From: Tigriopus japonicus
Lineage: Eukaryota; Arthropoda; Copepoda; Harpacticoida; Harpacticidae
Assembly: GCA_010645155.1 (NCBI GenBank)
Contig: JAAGOF010000251.1
Coordinates: 726,105-790,104, forward strand
Length of the DNA: 64,000 bases
Reading direction: 5' to 3'
The position numbers and the translations under genes were made by a program. The notes beneath the pieces are model-generated. The model searched no databases. It was given only the letters and a program-made list of their open reading frames with translations, and had not been told where the DNA came from. Below, in pieces: positions 21,907 through 34,613 of the stretch (positions are counted from its first letter, which is position 1; each line of letters opens with the position of its first letter).

Positions 21907-23155
21907 TTTTTTTTTTTGGGGTGGGGGCGGATTTTTCAATACCGCTACAAGGAAGGGGATTCCCTGTAAAGAAAGTTAATCATTATCATAGTTTCAATAA
22001 TTAATGTTTATATGAAATTTGATCTACCAATGAGTTACTGTTGGCAGATCTATACAACCCTTGTATAGTGGGTTGGTCAGGAATAGTATTTAAGAATTTG
22101 TCCAATCCTGCCTTAAATGCTGTTAGAGGATCAGCTCCTACATATTCCCGACGAAGGCAAATAGGCAACAAATTGAACAATGAAGGAGCCCGATAAAGAA
22201 GAGAGGAGCACTTCATTGTTTGAACTAGCCTTGATTCCTTAGGATTTGGAGGTGTTCTCAGAGCGCACGTAAAACCTCTACGATCGCTCCAACTGATCTC
22301 AAATCCTGGGTTAGGACAGAGCCCATGAATGCTCTTGAAAACATACAGTTTCAGTTACCTTCCATACCTTCTCTGAGTCACAGACCATATAATGGCTAGA
22401 CCTCGCTTCGTGCGAGAAAAAGGTGGACAACTTTGCTTCATCAGCTGGTACATAACACTACACCCTAAAATGGTGGGAATTTCGAACTTTTCAAAATTTT
22501 GCCAGCGTGGCCAAATCCTGAACAAACTCAACGTACCGTACGTACTTTGTTTTCGGCGCGAGCGAGCGTCGTTGCTTCTGAGCACGCAGTCGCCCTGAGA
22601 TTTCGAAGCTAGCGCAGCTGGGCCAACTGGTGTCACTTTTCTCTTGCCGACGGAACGGGCCAATGCGACATCTAGTCATTATATGATCTGTGCTCTGAGT
22701 ACTGAACAGCCCTAACTTCTGGAGCCTCTCCCGAGCTCTCTCTCATTCCTGCGATGTTCCAAGTAAAACATCTTTGGACCTGCTCGACCTTTTGCAAACC
22801 TGCTGAACTCATTGGAGCCCAAATGGGTGAGGCATATTCAAGATGCGGTTGAATAATCGACTTGTACAGAGTTAACATCGCAATACTATCTCTGGACTTG
22901 AAAGTGCGATAGATCCAGCCGCACGTTTGAAATGCCTTCCCCACTTTCAACTGGATATGCTCGTCAAACTTTCCATCATCTTGGATGACAACTCCTAAAT
23001 CCCTCATGGAAAATACCTGCTCAATATCACAACCTCAATTGTCTTTGGAGGAACATCTAATTTTGACGCCCCATACGTCATTGTGCGGAATTTCATCCCG
23101 TTCAATGCCATGTTACTCTGACCAACCCAAGAGTAGACAATTGATTTTATTTTAT
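21907..23155 (-). mobile_element. LINE copy 4 with RT C-terminal remnant, interrupted by a MITE
   Basis: Minus-strand pieces in order: NNMxLNGMKF-like block (about 23100-23140), RDLGVVIQDDGKFDEHIQ…GWIYRTF…LYKSIIQPHLEYASPIWAP…VQRCFTWNI (22745-23007), RLQKLGLFST to 22701, then after the MITE QRRYGR*LKLYVFKSIHGLCPNPGF, SDRRGFTC, and SLFNLLPICLRREYVGADPL…FLNTIPDQPT…NSLVDQI, and the C/A-tailed 3' UTR. This is the 3' third of a Jockey/CR1-type non-LTR reverse transcriptase. Frameshifts and an in-frame TAA show it is dead. Removing the insertion at 22381-22692 restores continuous homology. Confidence 0.85.
22381..22692. mobile_element. 312-bp MITE with 8-bp target duplication, inside LINE copy 4
   Basis: Perfect flanking duplicates CTCTGAGT at 22373-22380 and 22693-22700. 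Terminal inverted repeats 22381-22408 and 22665-22692 match at 24 of 28 positions, both starting CACAGA and containing CATATAATG. No coding capacity. 8-bp duplications occur in hAT and P superfamilies; TIRs beginning CA favour P or hAT, which I cannot separate from sequence alone. Confidence 0.85.
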
Positions 23156-25286
23156 ATTTATTTTTAGGTTTAATTGGTTTTTATTCAATCGTCCTGGAAA
23201 GGAATTTTGCATAATTTTGACCCAATTCCTGCCAAGGTATCCCTGCGTGAAATATCAATCGTTTCCACAAATAGACAACAAAATAGAAATGACTTACATT
23301 TGCCAAAATGGGCAGAGCACCTCAGCACAGCCAACGGCCCTATTTTACCGCTAGCGGTATGATTCAAAAAGCTCTCTTGAGCAACCTCTGTGCATGTCCC
23401 ATTCAACCTAATCCCAAACATTCTGGCTAACCTTTTGAAGAAGGGAAATCCTTTGAACTCTTTTTTCTTTGAAAAATTTCACAAGTGACAAAGAACCCTG
23501 AATGAAGTTTTAGAAACATGGAAACTTAGATTTAGAAAGATAAATATAGATGCACAAAACATTACCTGACTTGCCTGTCCAAAGCATTCCACACTTCTAC
23601 AACCCTCCTCTGCGTTTGCTTACTTCTGTATGTAAAGAATCTCTTGTGCCTTACAATAACCTCTATTTCGAAAACCACAGCAATGAATTCTGACATCGTA
23701 ATGAAGAATTCAATACTTAAAAATATTTTGCATATGCGGTAATGTATTTACAACTCAAAACTGGTCTCAAAAATTCCTGAAATTAAAAAAAATACTTCTT
23801 CCGCCCAAAGCAATACCGTGACGATGATTCTTTATCTTAGAGTGCCAAAAGCTTATTTAGTAAGGTCTGTGAGGAGAATCAAACGTGATACATTTATTTT
23901 AACGTTATACGTACTTTTTTGATGTTGACGGACCGGATCCGAATGTTTTGATCCAAGAACGACTTAAACAAAAACAAAAGCATCTAACACATACACGACA
24001 AGAACATCATTTACTTAGAGATATTCGGGAGAAAGAACTCTTTTTAACTGTGGGATTCAGATAAGCAAAAAAATATTTAAAACTGCAATCGATGAGTTTT
24101 TTATCGATGAGTTTTTTTTGGTAAAAACACATCAAACCTTTTTCTCAGGTATTTAGTTATCTTAAAAAGCCTGTTTGCATTCATTTTCGGTTTCGATTTT
24201 TATTCTCAAATTGGGATTGCTCGAGACTTAAATCAAAACCAAAGTCTTTCGCAACCGAAATTTCAGCTTCAGTCCAGGATCTGCTATGCTTCCTGCATTT
24301 TTCTACACCAAAGTGAATGGAAATTGGCCAAACTGCCATGTTTAATAGATAGCTGGCTCCGTTTTTATGATCAAATTATATAAAATAAGACCATTTCATA
24401 GATTGCCCAAAAAATGACTCATATTATAGTTCTCGAGAAGTAATGTAAGTTATTGTTGTAGAATTTGCTCAGATCTCGGGGTTTACAAAAAGGTCAAGCA
24501 AGCTTAACAAAAAAACACCAGAAGGCCCAAGTTCTGTACAATTGACCGAGTAGCAATTTTGACCTAAGAAGTAATTTGAACAATGTTTCCTGACGCGGTC
24601 CATCCATTCTTTTCTGAACCTTCTTTATCCTGGCAAAGTTTTTTTTTTTTTTGTCAGGAATGTGTTTCCTCTAATATAGAATTGAGTTTCATTAAGGACG
24701 TATCCCCAGCAACTTTCCATTTCGGCCTCATGTTCGCGGGTTTAAGAGTGATAAAGAAGTGTACGTATTACTCTCCCCATTTGAAATGTTCAAGGTTGTT
24801 GTGCGTTTTTGTCCGTTCTGTTCCTCATGTTCAATCAACTTCCTACTTTTCTGAACGGAACGAAACGAAACGGCTTGGATCTTTCCAGGTTGTGACGCGC
24901 CTGTGACGTATCTTTCTCTCGAGTAGGGTCAGTTCCGCCGATTTCTCAAGGATACTCTGAAAAGTCTCTGTGAACATATTGGGGAGCAACTTAAGGTAAT
25001 GAATTTTCCTTCCGGACTTCCATTTCTTCAAACTGCTCAAGTATGTAATCTGCCGCAACCGAAGACAACTGAAACCGAAGAATCCGTTCACATTGAACCA
25101 CTAATTCCTTTACCCGCGTAAAGCCCAAAGTTTAAAGCGTAAGTACAAAATGATTGGTTTTGTGCGTAGCATTGGGATTTGTGGCAGTAATCCTATTTGA
25201 CGCTAGGAGGCAAAAAGCCCCATTTTAAAACAAAGTAGTACATAAATAACAACACCTGCTAGCATGACAAAGCATTAATATGGGTG
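23156..25286. other. Non-coding stretch
   Basis: No coding exon or RNA gene recognised; AT-rich, short open frames only. Confidence 0.4.
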
Positions 25287-25512
25287 GCATGTTACTGCAC
25301 AAAAGAATACTTCAGAGTACACCAAAATGAAGTCAAATTAACGACCTTTAAATATGTAAACACCATAGCCACTCACCATAGCTGTTGCGCTTCACACCCA
25401 ACTTCTGACATGAGAGTATACTTCAGGATCGTTAAACTGACTAGAGGCCACATGTTAACGCACCTAATTCGAAAGCGAGAGTATACCAAAATCAAGTCAG
25501 GTTAACCGACCT
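25287..25512. repeat. Degenerate 60-bp direct repeat
   Basis: Segments 25287-25347 and 25450-25512 share CATGTTANNGCAC, AGAGTAYACCAAAATSAAGT and TTAACNGACCTT in order, about 163 bp apart. A third partial match (GAGAGTATACTTCAGGA) lies between them. Confidence 0.55.
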
Positions 25513-26816
25513 TGAGTGAGAACTCCTGTGTTTAAACCACAGCAGTTGGGGAGAGTATGTACTCGATGAATCCTAATTCAACTTGATTTCAACACCAACC
25601 TTCTTCCTGTTTGAAGTTGATTGGGCTTGAGAAATTTGTAAAATTATTTCTTGTACCAGAGTCTTGCAACCCCTTGGATTCGGCCTCATTGACAGAAATG
25701 CCATTGTGCAAAAAAGTAGGAAAAACTAGACTTGACGAATGTTCCAAGTTATTATTGAACACGAGATGGCCTCTGCGTTCAACACTACACTTCCAACTGA
25801 AAAACCGCCGACTCAAGGTTCCCTTTTTGACTTGTGCCAATAAATTTTGCTGTTCAAGAGAACGTGAACTTTTTGTACGAACATGGACCAGAATGTAGTT
25901 GGTAAGCCTGCAAACGAAAAGTCAGGAACTTTTTCCTAACCATTACTAGTTTTATGTTACATAATGTACGTTTTTTACCCAATCAAAAGGCAAAAAAATG
26001 TGGGTTGCCTCGCTCGAATGCTAGCGTTTTCACGGATAACCTGAACTGTCATATCAGCCAACCTTTTTGACAGCCCATTAGGAAAGAAGAGGCTATCAAG
26101 CAAATTGATTGAGGGGAAAAAGGCGAATCAATGAGTCCAGTAGTAGCGATCTCACTCGTTTCATCAAAGACTTTTGCACTGAGAATGCACATGAGAGCAT
26201 TACGTAACTCGTGGATACAAAGGCTTGTTGGCTCGTGGGAAGAATGTGGAATTTCCGCGGGAGCTTTCTTCGTTCAAGAGTTCACTTCCTCGTACAAAAC
26301 ATTTCGCTCAGAGCTCGGGTGACATCCCAAAAGTTCAGGTCAACTCCGTAGATTGTTCGGACGAACTCAATCAGTGAAGTCAGTCGGGGATTGGGAATCG
26401 AAAAATTTCTTTCCATCTCAAACTTTAGAGGTTAGTTTGACTGGCAAGAATGCCCATAACAAAGTTTCTTTTTCCATAGGGCAGTCTCGGATCCAGGAGA
26501 TACTCTCTGGTAGTATTTCAAGGCAGGTAAATATCATATTTAAGTCCCAAGGTTCTTTGTTCCACATCAAGTGTACAGTTGAGAAGATGAAGATGTTGGA
26601 GTTGGAACTGAACTTGAAACTTTCACTCCATTGACCGTGCCTTCAGTGTCAAGGTTGGCGTAAAAGTTTGGAGAGAAAAATCAGAGGCGGGAAAATATCG
26701 CTGAGCGAGTGCATCCATGATTGAGCAAACACGTGGACCTTTGCACAGACAAAAAGTTTGACACCCCTGAAAGGAACCTTTTATGCTTTTGGAACTTTGA
26801 GGTAGAAACTATTTCC
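25513..26816. other. Non-coding stretch upstream of the Ig/FN3 gene
   Basis: No Ig or FN3 coding sequence was seen here, which supports the downstream ATG as a true gene start. Confidence 0.4.
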
Positions 26817-26824
26817 TATAAAGG
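26817..26824 (+). promoter_or_regulatory. TATA box (TATAAAGG) of the Ig/FN3 gene
   Basis: TATAAAGG lies 47 bases before the ATG at 26864. Initiation about 30 bases downstream would leave a leader of roughly 15-20 nt. A competing reading is that TTTGTTTAG (ending 26842) is a 3' splice acceptor, making 26843 an exon start. Confidence 0.4.
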
Positions 26825-26863
26825 TTTTTCGTTCTTTGTTTAGAGAATTGCCAATATAGAGGG

Positions 26864-29800
26864 ATGGCTGCCAAAATTGAGGACATTGACCTCAACGATG
26901 GATCGGTTCCACCAGACGCTCCTGTTGGATTGGAGATTTCGGACTATGATGCGACCACAGCCAATTTGAAGTGGAAGCCACCAATCAATGACGGTGGGAT
27001 GGCTCTAACTGGGTACATTGTAGAGTTTAAAGATGTGAGAGAGAGTGATTGGGCCGAGACTGACAAGATCAAACCCACTAAATATCCTGGAACCACGGTT
27101 AAGCCTTTGAACACGGGTCAAAAATACGAATTCAGGGTAAGATCATAACACTAGAATAAGCGTGAAAACGATGTTTGACGACGCATTTTGCAGGTTTGTG
27201 CCGTCAATCGTGCGGGCAAGAGTGTCCCATCCGAAGCTACTCCCCCTCAACTCATAAAGTCTCAGAAATTACCGCCAAAAATTGACCGCAAGGCAATCGG
27301 CGAGGACGCAAAAGTGAGCTGCAAAGCGAACCAACAACTCATTTTGGAGGTTCCCGTAGACGGCACTCCGGCACCCGAAACCAGTTGGTGGTTGGGGGAT
27401 ACAGAAGTCAAAAGTGAGGGAATCGTCAAGATCTCCCATACTCCAAACATGGCCAAGCTAGTTCTCGTGCCTGCCAAACGCTCAGGTTGCGGGAAATACA
27501 CGCTGAAAGCCCAAAACCTACATGGTGAGGACGAGGTCACTGTGGAGGTTGAGGTGCTTGGCCGTCCAGAAATTCCGCAAGGTTCATTGCAAGTTTCGGA
27601 TGTCACCAAGAAAACTTGCCTTCTTAGTTGGAAACCGCCAAACGATGACGGCGGAGCCCCTATTAGCACTTACGAGATCGAGCGTATGGAAATGACCTCA
27701 GAACAATGGCTACCTGTGGGGAAAACCAAAGGTACCAGTTTTGAGGTCAAGAACTTGGGCGAAGGCAAACAATACAAATTCCTGGTTCGTGCTGTCAACA
27801 AGTTTGGCGACTCTCCGGATCTAATATCGGAAGAGGCCATCACTGCCAAGGATGAGTTTAATCCTCCGAGTCAACCTGGACAGCCTGAGATTTGTGATTG
27901 GGGGCGAGATTTTGCCGATTTGAGATGGAACACCCCGGAAGAAGATGGCGGGGCCGAGATTGAATCCTATCGAATTGAGATCCGGAACAGAGACAAACGG
28001 ATTTGGCAAACTGCCGGAACTGCTCCTGAGAGTGACGCTGTCATTAACGATCACATTGAACCGGATAATGAGTATGAATTCAGGGTGGTAGCAATTAATA
28101 AAGCTGGAGAGTCAGAACATTCCAAGTCGTCGAAACCAATGGTGGCCAAAGATCGATTTGTCAAGCCGAAAATTGAGAGAAATACTCTTAGCGACAAGAG
28201 CATACTGGCTGGTCAAACTTTGAGGTTAAGTGCCACTACCATTGGTGAACCACCTGCAAAAATTACATGGTGGTCACCGAGTGGTGCCAAATATGAGGAG
28301 TCTGATGTCGTCGAAATCCAAGCAGCCCCAAATACTAGCACATTAGTCCTCAAAGAAGTCTCGAATCAAGACTCAGGAGCGATCAAAGTTAAAGCCAAAA
28401 ATTCTGAAGGCTCAGACGAGGCCGAGATCAAGCTCCATGTCACTGGACCTCCTGGAAAACCTGTCGGACCTTTGGAAGTGTCTGCAGTGCACCAAACTGG
28501 TTGCACTTTGTCTTGGAAGAAACCCGAATCCAATGGAGGTTCCAGCATCAAGTCTTATGCTATTGAACGGAAGAACGTTGAAAACGACCATTGGGTTCCT
28601 TGTGGATCAATTTCTGGCAAAACTGCGTCAGTACTGAAGGACCTGGAATATGAGGTCAAGAATTTGGTGGAGGGTGCTGTGTACATGTTTAGAGTTTTGG
28701 CCTCCAATTCAAACGGTGAAGGTGAACCTTTGGAGTGCTTTGTTCCAGTGTGCCCAATGCCCGCCAATCCTGTCCCGGACAAACCCTCCACACCAAAAGT
28801 GAAGGCGCAAGATAGAAAGTGGGTCTCTTTGGAATGGTTTGTGCCATCAGATGCAGATGTCAAGCATTACATCATTGAGAAACAGGAGCACTTTTTGGTT
28901 CCCAAAGTGGAAGACGTCGAAGAGATCAATGGGGATGCAAACGAGGAAATGAATGGAGACACGGAAGAGCTCAAACCAAGGCCACCTTTGAAGACCGGGC
29001 CCTCTTTTACGGGAGAGTTTCAAGATTATTGCTCGAGTTGGATGGTTGCCATGGTTACAGATGACAATAGTAATTCCATCAAGATCACTGACCTGGGCGA
29101 GGGCAGCAAGTACAGATTTCGTATCAAAGCTGTCAATGGATCCGGAGCCAGCGAGCCTTCAGATCCAACTCAGGAGGTCGAATGCAAAGGCAAACAACGA
29201 CCAATTTTAGATCGCAGCTGTTTCGACCCCATCAAAATCTCTTTGGGTGGAACCATTATCTTGCAAGTTAAGTTTTCTGGCAATCCAGTACCAGAAAGGC
29301 GTTGGCTCTTTGGAAAACGGGAATTGCAACCCTCAGGCAAAGTCCAAATTGTAGACAAGGACCACTTGTCCAGGGTGACCATAACCGATGCCCAGAAAAT
29401 ACATTCTGGGCAATATGAGATTCGGGTGGAGAATGAATTTGGACAAGAGACAGGACTTGTGGACGTTATTGTCATGACCGAACCTGGCAAACCTAGAGGT
29501 CCTTTCAAGATTGAAAACATTCACGCTGAAGGATGCTCTTGTGCATGGTTGGAGCCAGAAGACGATGGTGGAAGCCCAATCACACATTACATTGTGGAAC
29601 GCCAATCAGGCAATACTTCTCAGTGGACACCTTGTGGTAAAACGGAAAACACTTGCTGCAAAATTACCAAGTTACCTACGGGAAAGGATTTCAGGCTTCA
29701 AGTCAAGGCAGTCAACTCTGAAGGGGAATCCGAACCACTGGTAAGCGTTGATAGCTTTTTCACCGAAAATCAATTTGGAACCCCAGGAGCACCAGGGAGA

Positions 29801-31696
29801 CCCGAACCCATTGATTGCGACTTTGACAGTGTTCTGGTTGTTTGGGATCCACCCAGACACGATGGTGGATCTAGAACCACCGGCTATGAGTTGGAAGCTC
29901 GAAAGTGGAAAGACAACATCTATTTCCCTGCAGATGAAATCAAAATGCAGATGGAAAGAGGAGAGATCAAAGGTTTGGAGACCAATCAAATCTACGCTGC
30001 CAGAGTTCGAGCTGTTAATGCAGCAGGTCCAGGTCCATGGAGCATGGACAGTGACGAATTGGTCCCCAAATACAAAGCACTCAAGCCCAAAGTAGTGTTG
30101 AATGATGGGAAAGATGTGACCATTCAAACTGGAACCACTTTAACCGTTTTTGCTTCGATTGAAGCTGAACCTCCCGTTGAGGATGTCGATTTTGAATTGG
30201 CAGGGAATTCTCTCCTCCACGATCTCAACCAAGGGATCTTGATCGACATCAAACCGTACAAGGTACGCCTCCAAATTGATGCAGTACAAAGAAAAATGTC
30301 TGGCACACTGAAATGCACAGCCAGGAACGTCAATGGAAGACACTCTGCCCAAGTTGAACTCAAGGTTCAAGGCTTGCCTTCTAAACCAAAGGGAATTTTG
30401 GAGGTTACAAACGTCCACAAAAATGGCTGTCGGTTGTCGTGGGATGCACCAGATGACGATGGTGGATTGCCAATTGAATATTTAGTGGAAAGGAAGGTTT
30501 CTAACGAAAGTGATTGGACCAAGGTTATCACCACCCCCAACTCAATATGCGACATCAACGATCTTGAACAAGGACAGCAATATTCTTTCCGGGTTTTTGC
30601 CGCAAACTCAATCGGTCAATCCGAGCCCCTTACAATTCTACGACCTGTTGTCGCTAAGGACCAAACTTGTAAGTTTTTTTTTTAACTCTTACCACATCTC
30701 AGTCACCTTTTTATCAAAGAATTTCTTTCAGCCACTCCATTGCCCCCTGGCGCTCCAGAAATCACTAACTGGTCCGAGAGACACATGGAATTAGTTTGGA
30801 GCCCTCCTTTGGACGATGGAGGCTCGCCAATTACGGGATACCAGGTCCTAACACGCTTGAATTCGACTGGAGATTGGCAACTCTGGGAGACTGTGCCCGC
30901 TCAAGAGTGTTCGGCAACACTTCAGAATCTCAATTTTGGTACACAATACCAATTTCAAGTGGTGGCTACTAACAAGATGGGCAAGAGTGATCCAAGCATT
31001 TCCTCTCGACCCAGAGAGGCTCGACCGCAAGCTTGTAAGTTGATCTCACTTCCAAACATAAGACGAAATAATTTGTAGACAAATATTCGATTTTTTGTAG
31101 TGGCGCCCTCTATGAATACCTTGAATATGCGAGATGTCAAGGTGACGGCGGGAAGTCGAGTCAAATTTGATGTTCCATTCCAAGGCGAACCTACTCCGGA
31201 AGTAATTTGGACCAAGGAAGGTTCCGACAGTCCCATTGTGAGCAGTAGAAGCCAAGACATCACCCAAGCCACAACGGAAAATGCTACCAAATTGGCTTTC
31301 AACAACATCACACGAGCTCAAGGCGGAACTTATACCTTGACAATCATGAACGAATCGGGCAAGGAATCAGTTTCAGCCACAATTACTGTGCTGGATCGTC
31401 CTCTTCCCATTCAAGGTCTCTCTGCTCTTCTGGATCGATCAAAATGCTCATTGGCTTGGAAACGACCAAGTGAAGATGGAGGAGTCCCCATTGATCATTA
31501 CCAAATTGAAAGATTTGATTCAGACAAGGGTTGTTGGATGGCATGTGGAAGATCAAAAGACACATCCTTTGATGCAATTGGACTTTTGAAGGGCCATGAG
31601 TATCGCTTCCGAGTCAGTGCAACAAATCGTTTGGGCGAGTCTGACCCGGTTGAAACACCCGAGTCCTTTCTGATTGAGGCTGATCTTTTGATGTAA
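26864..31696 (+). CDS. Twitchin/titin-like Ig-FN3 array protein without a kinase
   Basis: Exons 26864-27136, 27194-30668, 30732-31034 and 31101-31696, all with GTAAG donors and consistent phases, give 1548 residues. Domain order is FN3, then (Ig-FN3-FN3) four times, then Ig-FN3: ten FN3 and five Ig. FN3 signatures repeat as SWKPPxDDGGxPIxxYxIER and YxFRVxAxNxxGES; Ig domains are the I-type of giant muscle kinases. The Ig-Fn-Fn super-repeat is that of the A-band-associated region of twitchin/projectin, which binds thick filaments. No kinase, signal peptide or membrane segment is present, and Ig/FN3 coding sequence is absent for thousands of bases on either side. FN3 number 5 carries an acidic insert (VEDVEEINGDANEEMNG). 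A weak donor GAT/GTAAAT overlaps the stop, so a longer form cannot be excluded. It may be a compact paralogue or a split twitchin. Confidence 0.85.
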
Positions 31697-33673
31697 ATTA
31701 CATTTTATTGACCTAAATATTACGTTAGAAAATACAAGTTTGAGCACATTCATTGGATAGAGGCAATGTTTTCCTTAAACAAACGTTTCTTGCAAGTGTT
31801 CGGTAGATATTGGAGACACTTAGATTTTGCTCGAGTGGCTCGAATTTGGTCGGCATCCAATTGCTGAGAGAACATTGATTTTGATGTGGAAAACAAGGCT
31901 TGGAGCAAATTGTGTGTGGTTCTTTTGCGAAAATGGTTCGCTCTTAGTATATAATTATAAAAAAAAAATTTCTGGGGTCAAGCAAACTCTAGAGATTCAT
32001 TTCTATGCCTCAATCGAATGAACTTTTTCATTTCGTCCATTTCGCAGAGAAAATCATTTGCTACTTTCAGTCCCAATATCTACAGGGTTGGCCACTTAAA
32101 ACCGGGTAGGGGTAATTGCAAGTTTCGGATAATCAAGGGCTTTGAATCAAAAAGTCATTGCTACAAATAGTTTTAATTATACTTTCATAATAAAGCTATA
32201 ATCATTTAGTCGCCAAATCGCATAAACATCAGTCAATTTTTTGTTATTTTTCCCTTCCAATTTATCCCCAAATTGGGTTTGATAGATTAAAATATATTTT
32301 TTTCTCACAAGTCCATGGGATTGGGCTTTGAGAAGAAAGAAAGGAACTTGATATCAAAATTCGCCTTCCCAGATTTATATCATTTCAAAGCTCTTGGAGG
32401 GTAATTAACAGCACAGACTTGATTTTGGAAGTTTTCAAAACTCAATAATCATGTTGTCAGATAATAAATTTACACAAATTACTGTTAAAAGTGGTCAATA
32501 ATGTCAGATATGGCTTCTCTGCCTGATTTTATGTGCAAGGTCAAATTCAGGATCAAGTCTCTTTCTTCTCCAAAACTCGAGTCCTTTAACCTTTAATTAT
32601 ACCTTCAATCGAACCCTTTCAAAGGATGAATGTGGAAGGTGCGGATAATAGAATGATTGGATGACAAGAACTTCATGAGGAACATGTTGACGGCGAAACT
32701 CTTCTTTTATTGCAGATTGAATGAGCCGAGAAAAACATCTAGTTTTTAGCAAAATCTTTTGGCAACGCAAGGTCTCCGATGTTATTTTTCTCGGTTCAAT
32801 GCCCGTCAAAACGGGTGCCACTTTAAAGAAAGTGTTTGAAAACGAAAGTTCTAGATATTAGGATAAGAGAAATATTTGCAACAACAACTTTTTGATTTAG
32901 AGCCTGATCGTCTGAAATTTACAGTTTTTCCTTGCCCAATTTTAGTTGGTCAGCCTTTGAAAAAAAAATTAAAGGCTAATCTGATCACTTAGGTTACGTG
33001 CCTTTGCGGGTGGTGCAATTGGAAAATTCAAGTACATAGTGAATACCAAGAATGGCCTGTTTGAAAATTGAGCTTTTGTTTGCCTACATAGGGCACCTGG
33101 TATTTTATAATATTTTTTTTTTTGACTGAATGAATATTAATTAAGTAAGTTATGATGGGAAAACCAAGTCTCACTTTCGAAGGCACATCATGTTGAGAGC
33201 AGAGGAAGGAGAAGATTGATCTGATTTTAAGGCCTACGCTAAAAGTGAGTTTTCTCGATAATTGGCTGTTGCAATGTTGAGCAACTTTGCCGCCAAAAGC
33301 TAAAAAAATGACCTTTTCTGTCATTAAAATTTTGAAAAGGCATTGTCAGAGATTTTGCATTTGATTTCCTATAAGATTGCATTAAATTATCATCCTTTGA
33401 TTGAAATTATTTTGCTAAAATTGTGAATAAAAGGGAGTATTTTCAGAAATTAAACTAAATCTTATTGTATTTGGATGAAGTATTTTTTGTATTTTTCGGA
33501 CCTTTGTTAAAGATTTTGGGTCGCCTTAAGGGACGCTACAAGGAAAGAAAAAAAATGATTTGTCCCAGGGTAGTTCATTGTCATGAAAAGTTTTATTTGA
33601 TCGAAAAACATAAAAGTAGGATTTCATGGAAACTTTTCAAGTCAAAATGGCTATTTGGAAAGTGCCACTGTAA
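31697..33673. other. Non-coding stretch
   Basis: 3' flank of the Ig/FN3 gene; no canonical AATAAA near the stop. A minus open frame at 32597-32821 has no recognisable domain and is not called. Confidence 0.4.
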
Positions 33674-34613
33674 AGGCTGGTCTACACATGAAACATTTTG
33701 GCTAGATTATTTGCCAAATATTCCGAAAATGTTTGGTGTTTGCCAAATGTTTCCTTTCTGTTGCTTCTACACGTGAACGTGCAATTTGTCAAATATTTTT
33801 TCCCTTGGCCAAAGTGTTGCCCATTTTTTCAAATTGTTTCAAACTGGCAGTGCCAAATACTGTTTGAAAACCAGTCACCTTTAGCAGAGTCCCGAAATTT
33901 AGAAAGTGAATTGTATACTTCCACAAATTGTCACTTTTCAACGACATTTTTTTTTTCAATCGTGCTTTTTGCCCAAGACTTTTTTCTTTCCTTCAGTGTC
34001 ATATAATTTGGATGTAAAGTCTTACGCATAACGCCACGCTATGGACATTTACAATATCTTCTGTCATTTTCAGTTCTTTTCTTGTCCCCCCAACCATTTT
34101 AAGACCTCTACTTTCCACTGGCATTTGGTTTTGTCGAGTTGGGTTTTGGTGAACATTGGCAGTCATAACTGCCACTTGGCAACGTTGCTACCTTGTAAAC
34201 TCCTCCGAACCTGTCAGTTGACGCATTTGATACGTGACTAGTCTGTAACACTAGCAACTGATTATCGATGACTTTTGATGTCGTCCATTTCCGTGGATCC
34301 TTGCAATCTTTCACAAATGACGTTCAATTTTGGTGATCTTGATGTCAAAAGTAGGAGGATTATTGTTTTGTCCTTCAATCCATTCATTTGAAACTTTTTA
34401 CTTAACAATAATCGTTTCGTGATTGGACACCCTGCATGCATCGATGTGTATTTCGATTGCCGACGAGAAAAAGTTAGCCTAAGGACAAATAATTTTTCAG
34501 CATGTTCAAAGTCAGAAATGTTTGACAAACAGAAAATAATATTTGCCATCAAGCTAATTTTGTCTTGGATTTGACCAAATATTTGCCGTTTTGTTTCACG
34601 TGTAGACCAGCCT
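33674..34613. mobile_element. PIF/Harbinger-like non-autonomous element
   Basis: Terminal inverted repeats 33674-33694 and 34593-34613 agree at 20 of 21 positions and begin AGGCTGGTCTACAC. Both ends are flanked by the trinucleotide TAA (33671-33673, 34614-34616). TWA target duplications and GG-rich TIRs with a CTACAC core are typical of Harbinger. The 940-bp interior repeats TTTGCCAAATATT-like subterminal motifs and has no transposase-like ORF. Confidence 0.75.

Noticed and set aside
20610..24270. Possible large element bounded by AAGCTGAAA / TTTCAGCTT motifs around the LINE cluster
   Set aside because: Only about nine bases match; no target duplication, no extended inverted repeat.
32080..32830. 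Possible mariner remnant with GCCACTT and ACGGGT motifs at both sides
   Set aside because: The matching motifs are in direct rather than inverted orientation, and the internal open frame shows no transposase signature.
34262..34552. 96-codon minus open frame inside the Harbinger-like element as a transposase remnant
   Set aside because: No catalytic or Myb-type motif visible; composition looks random.
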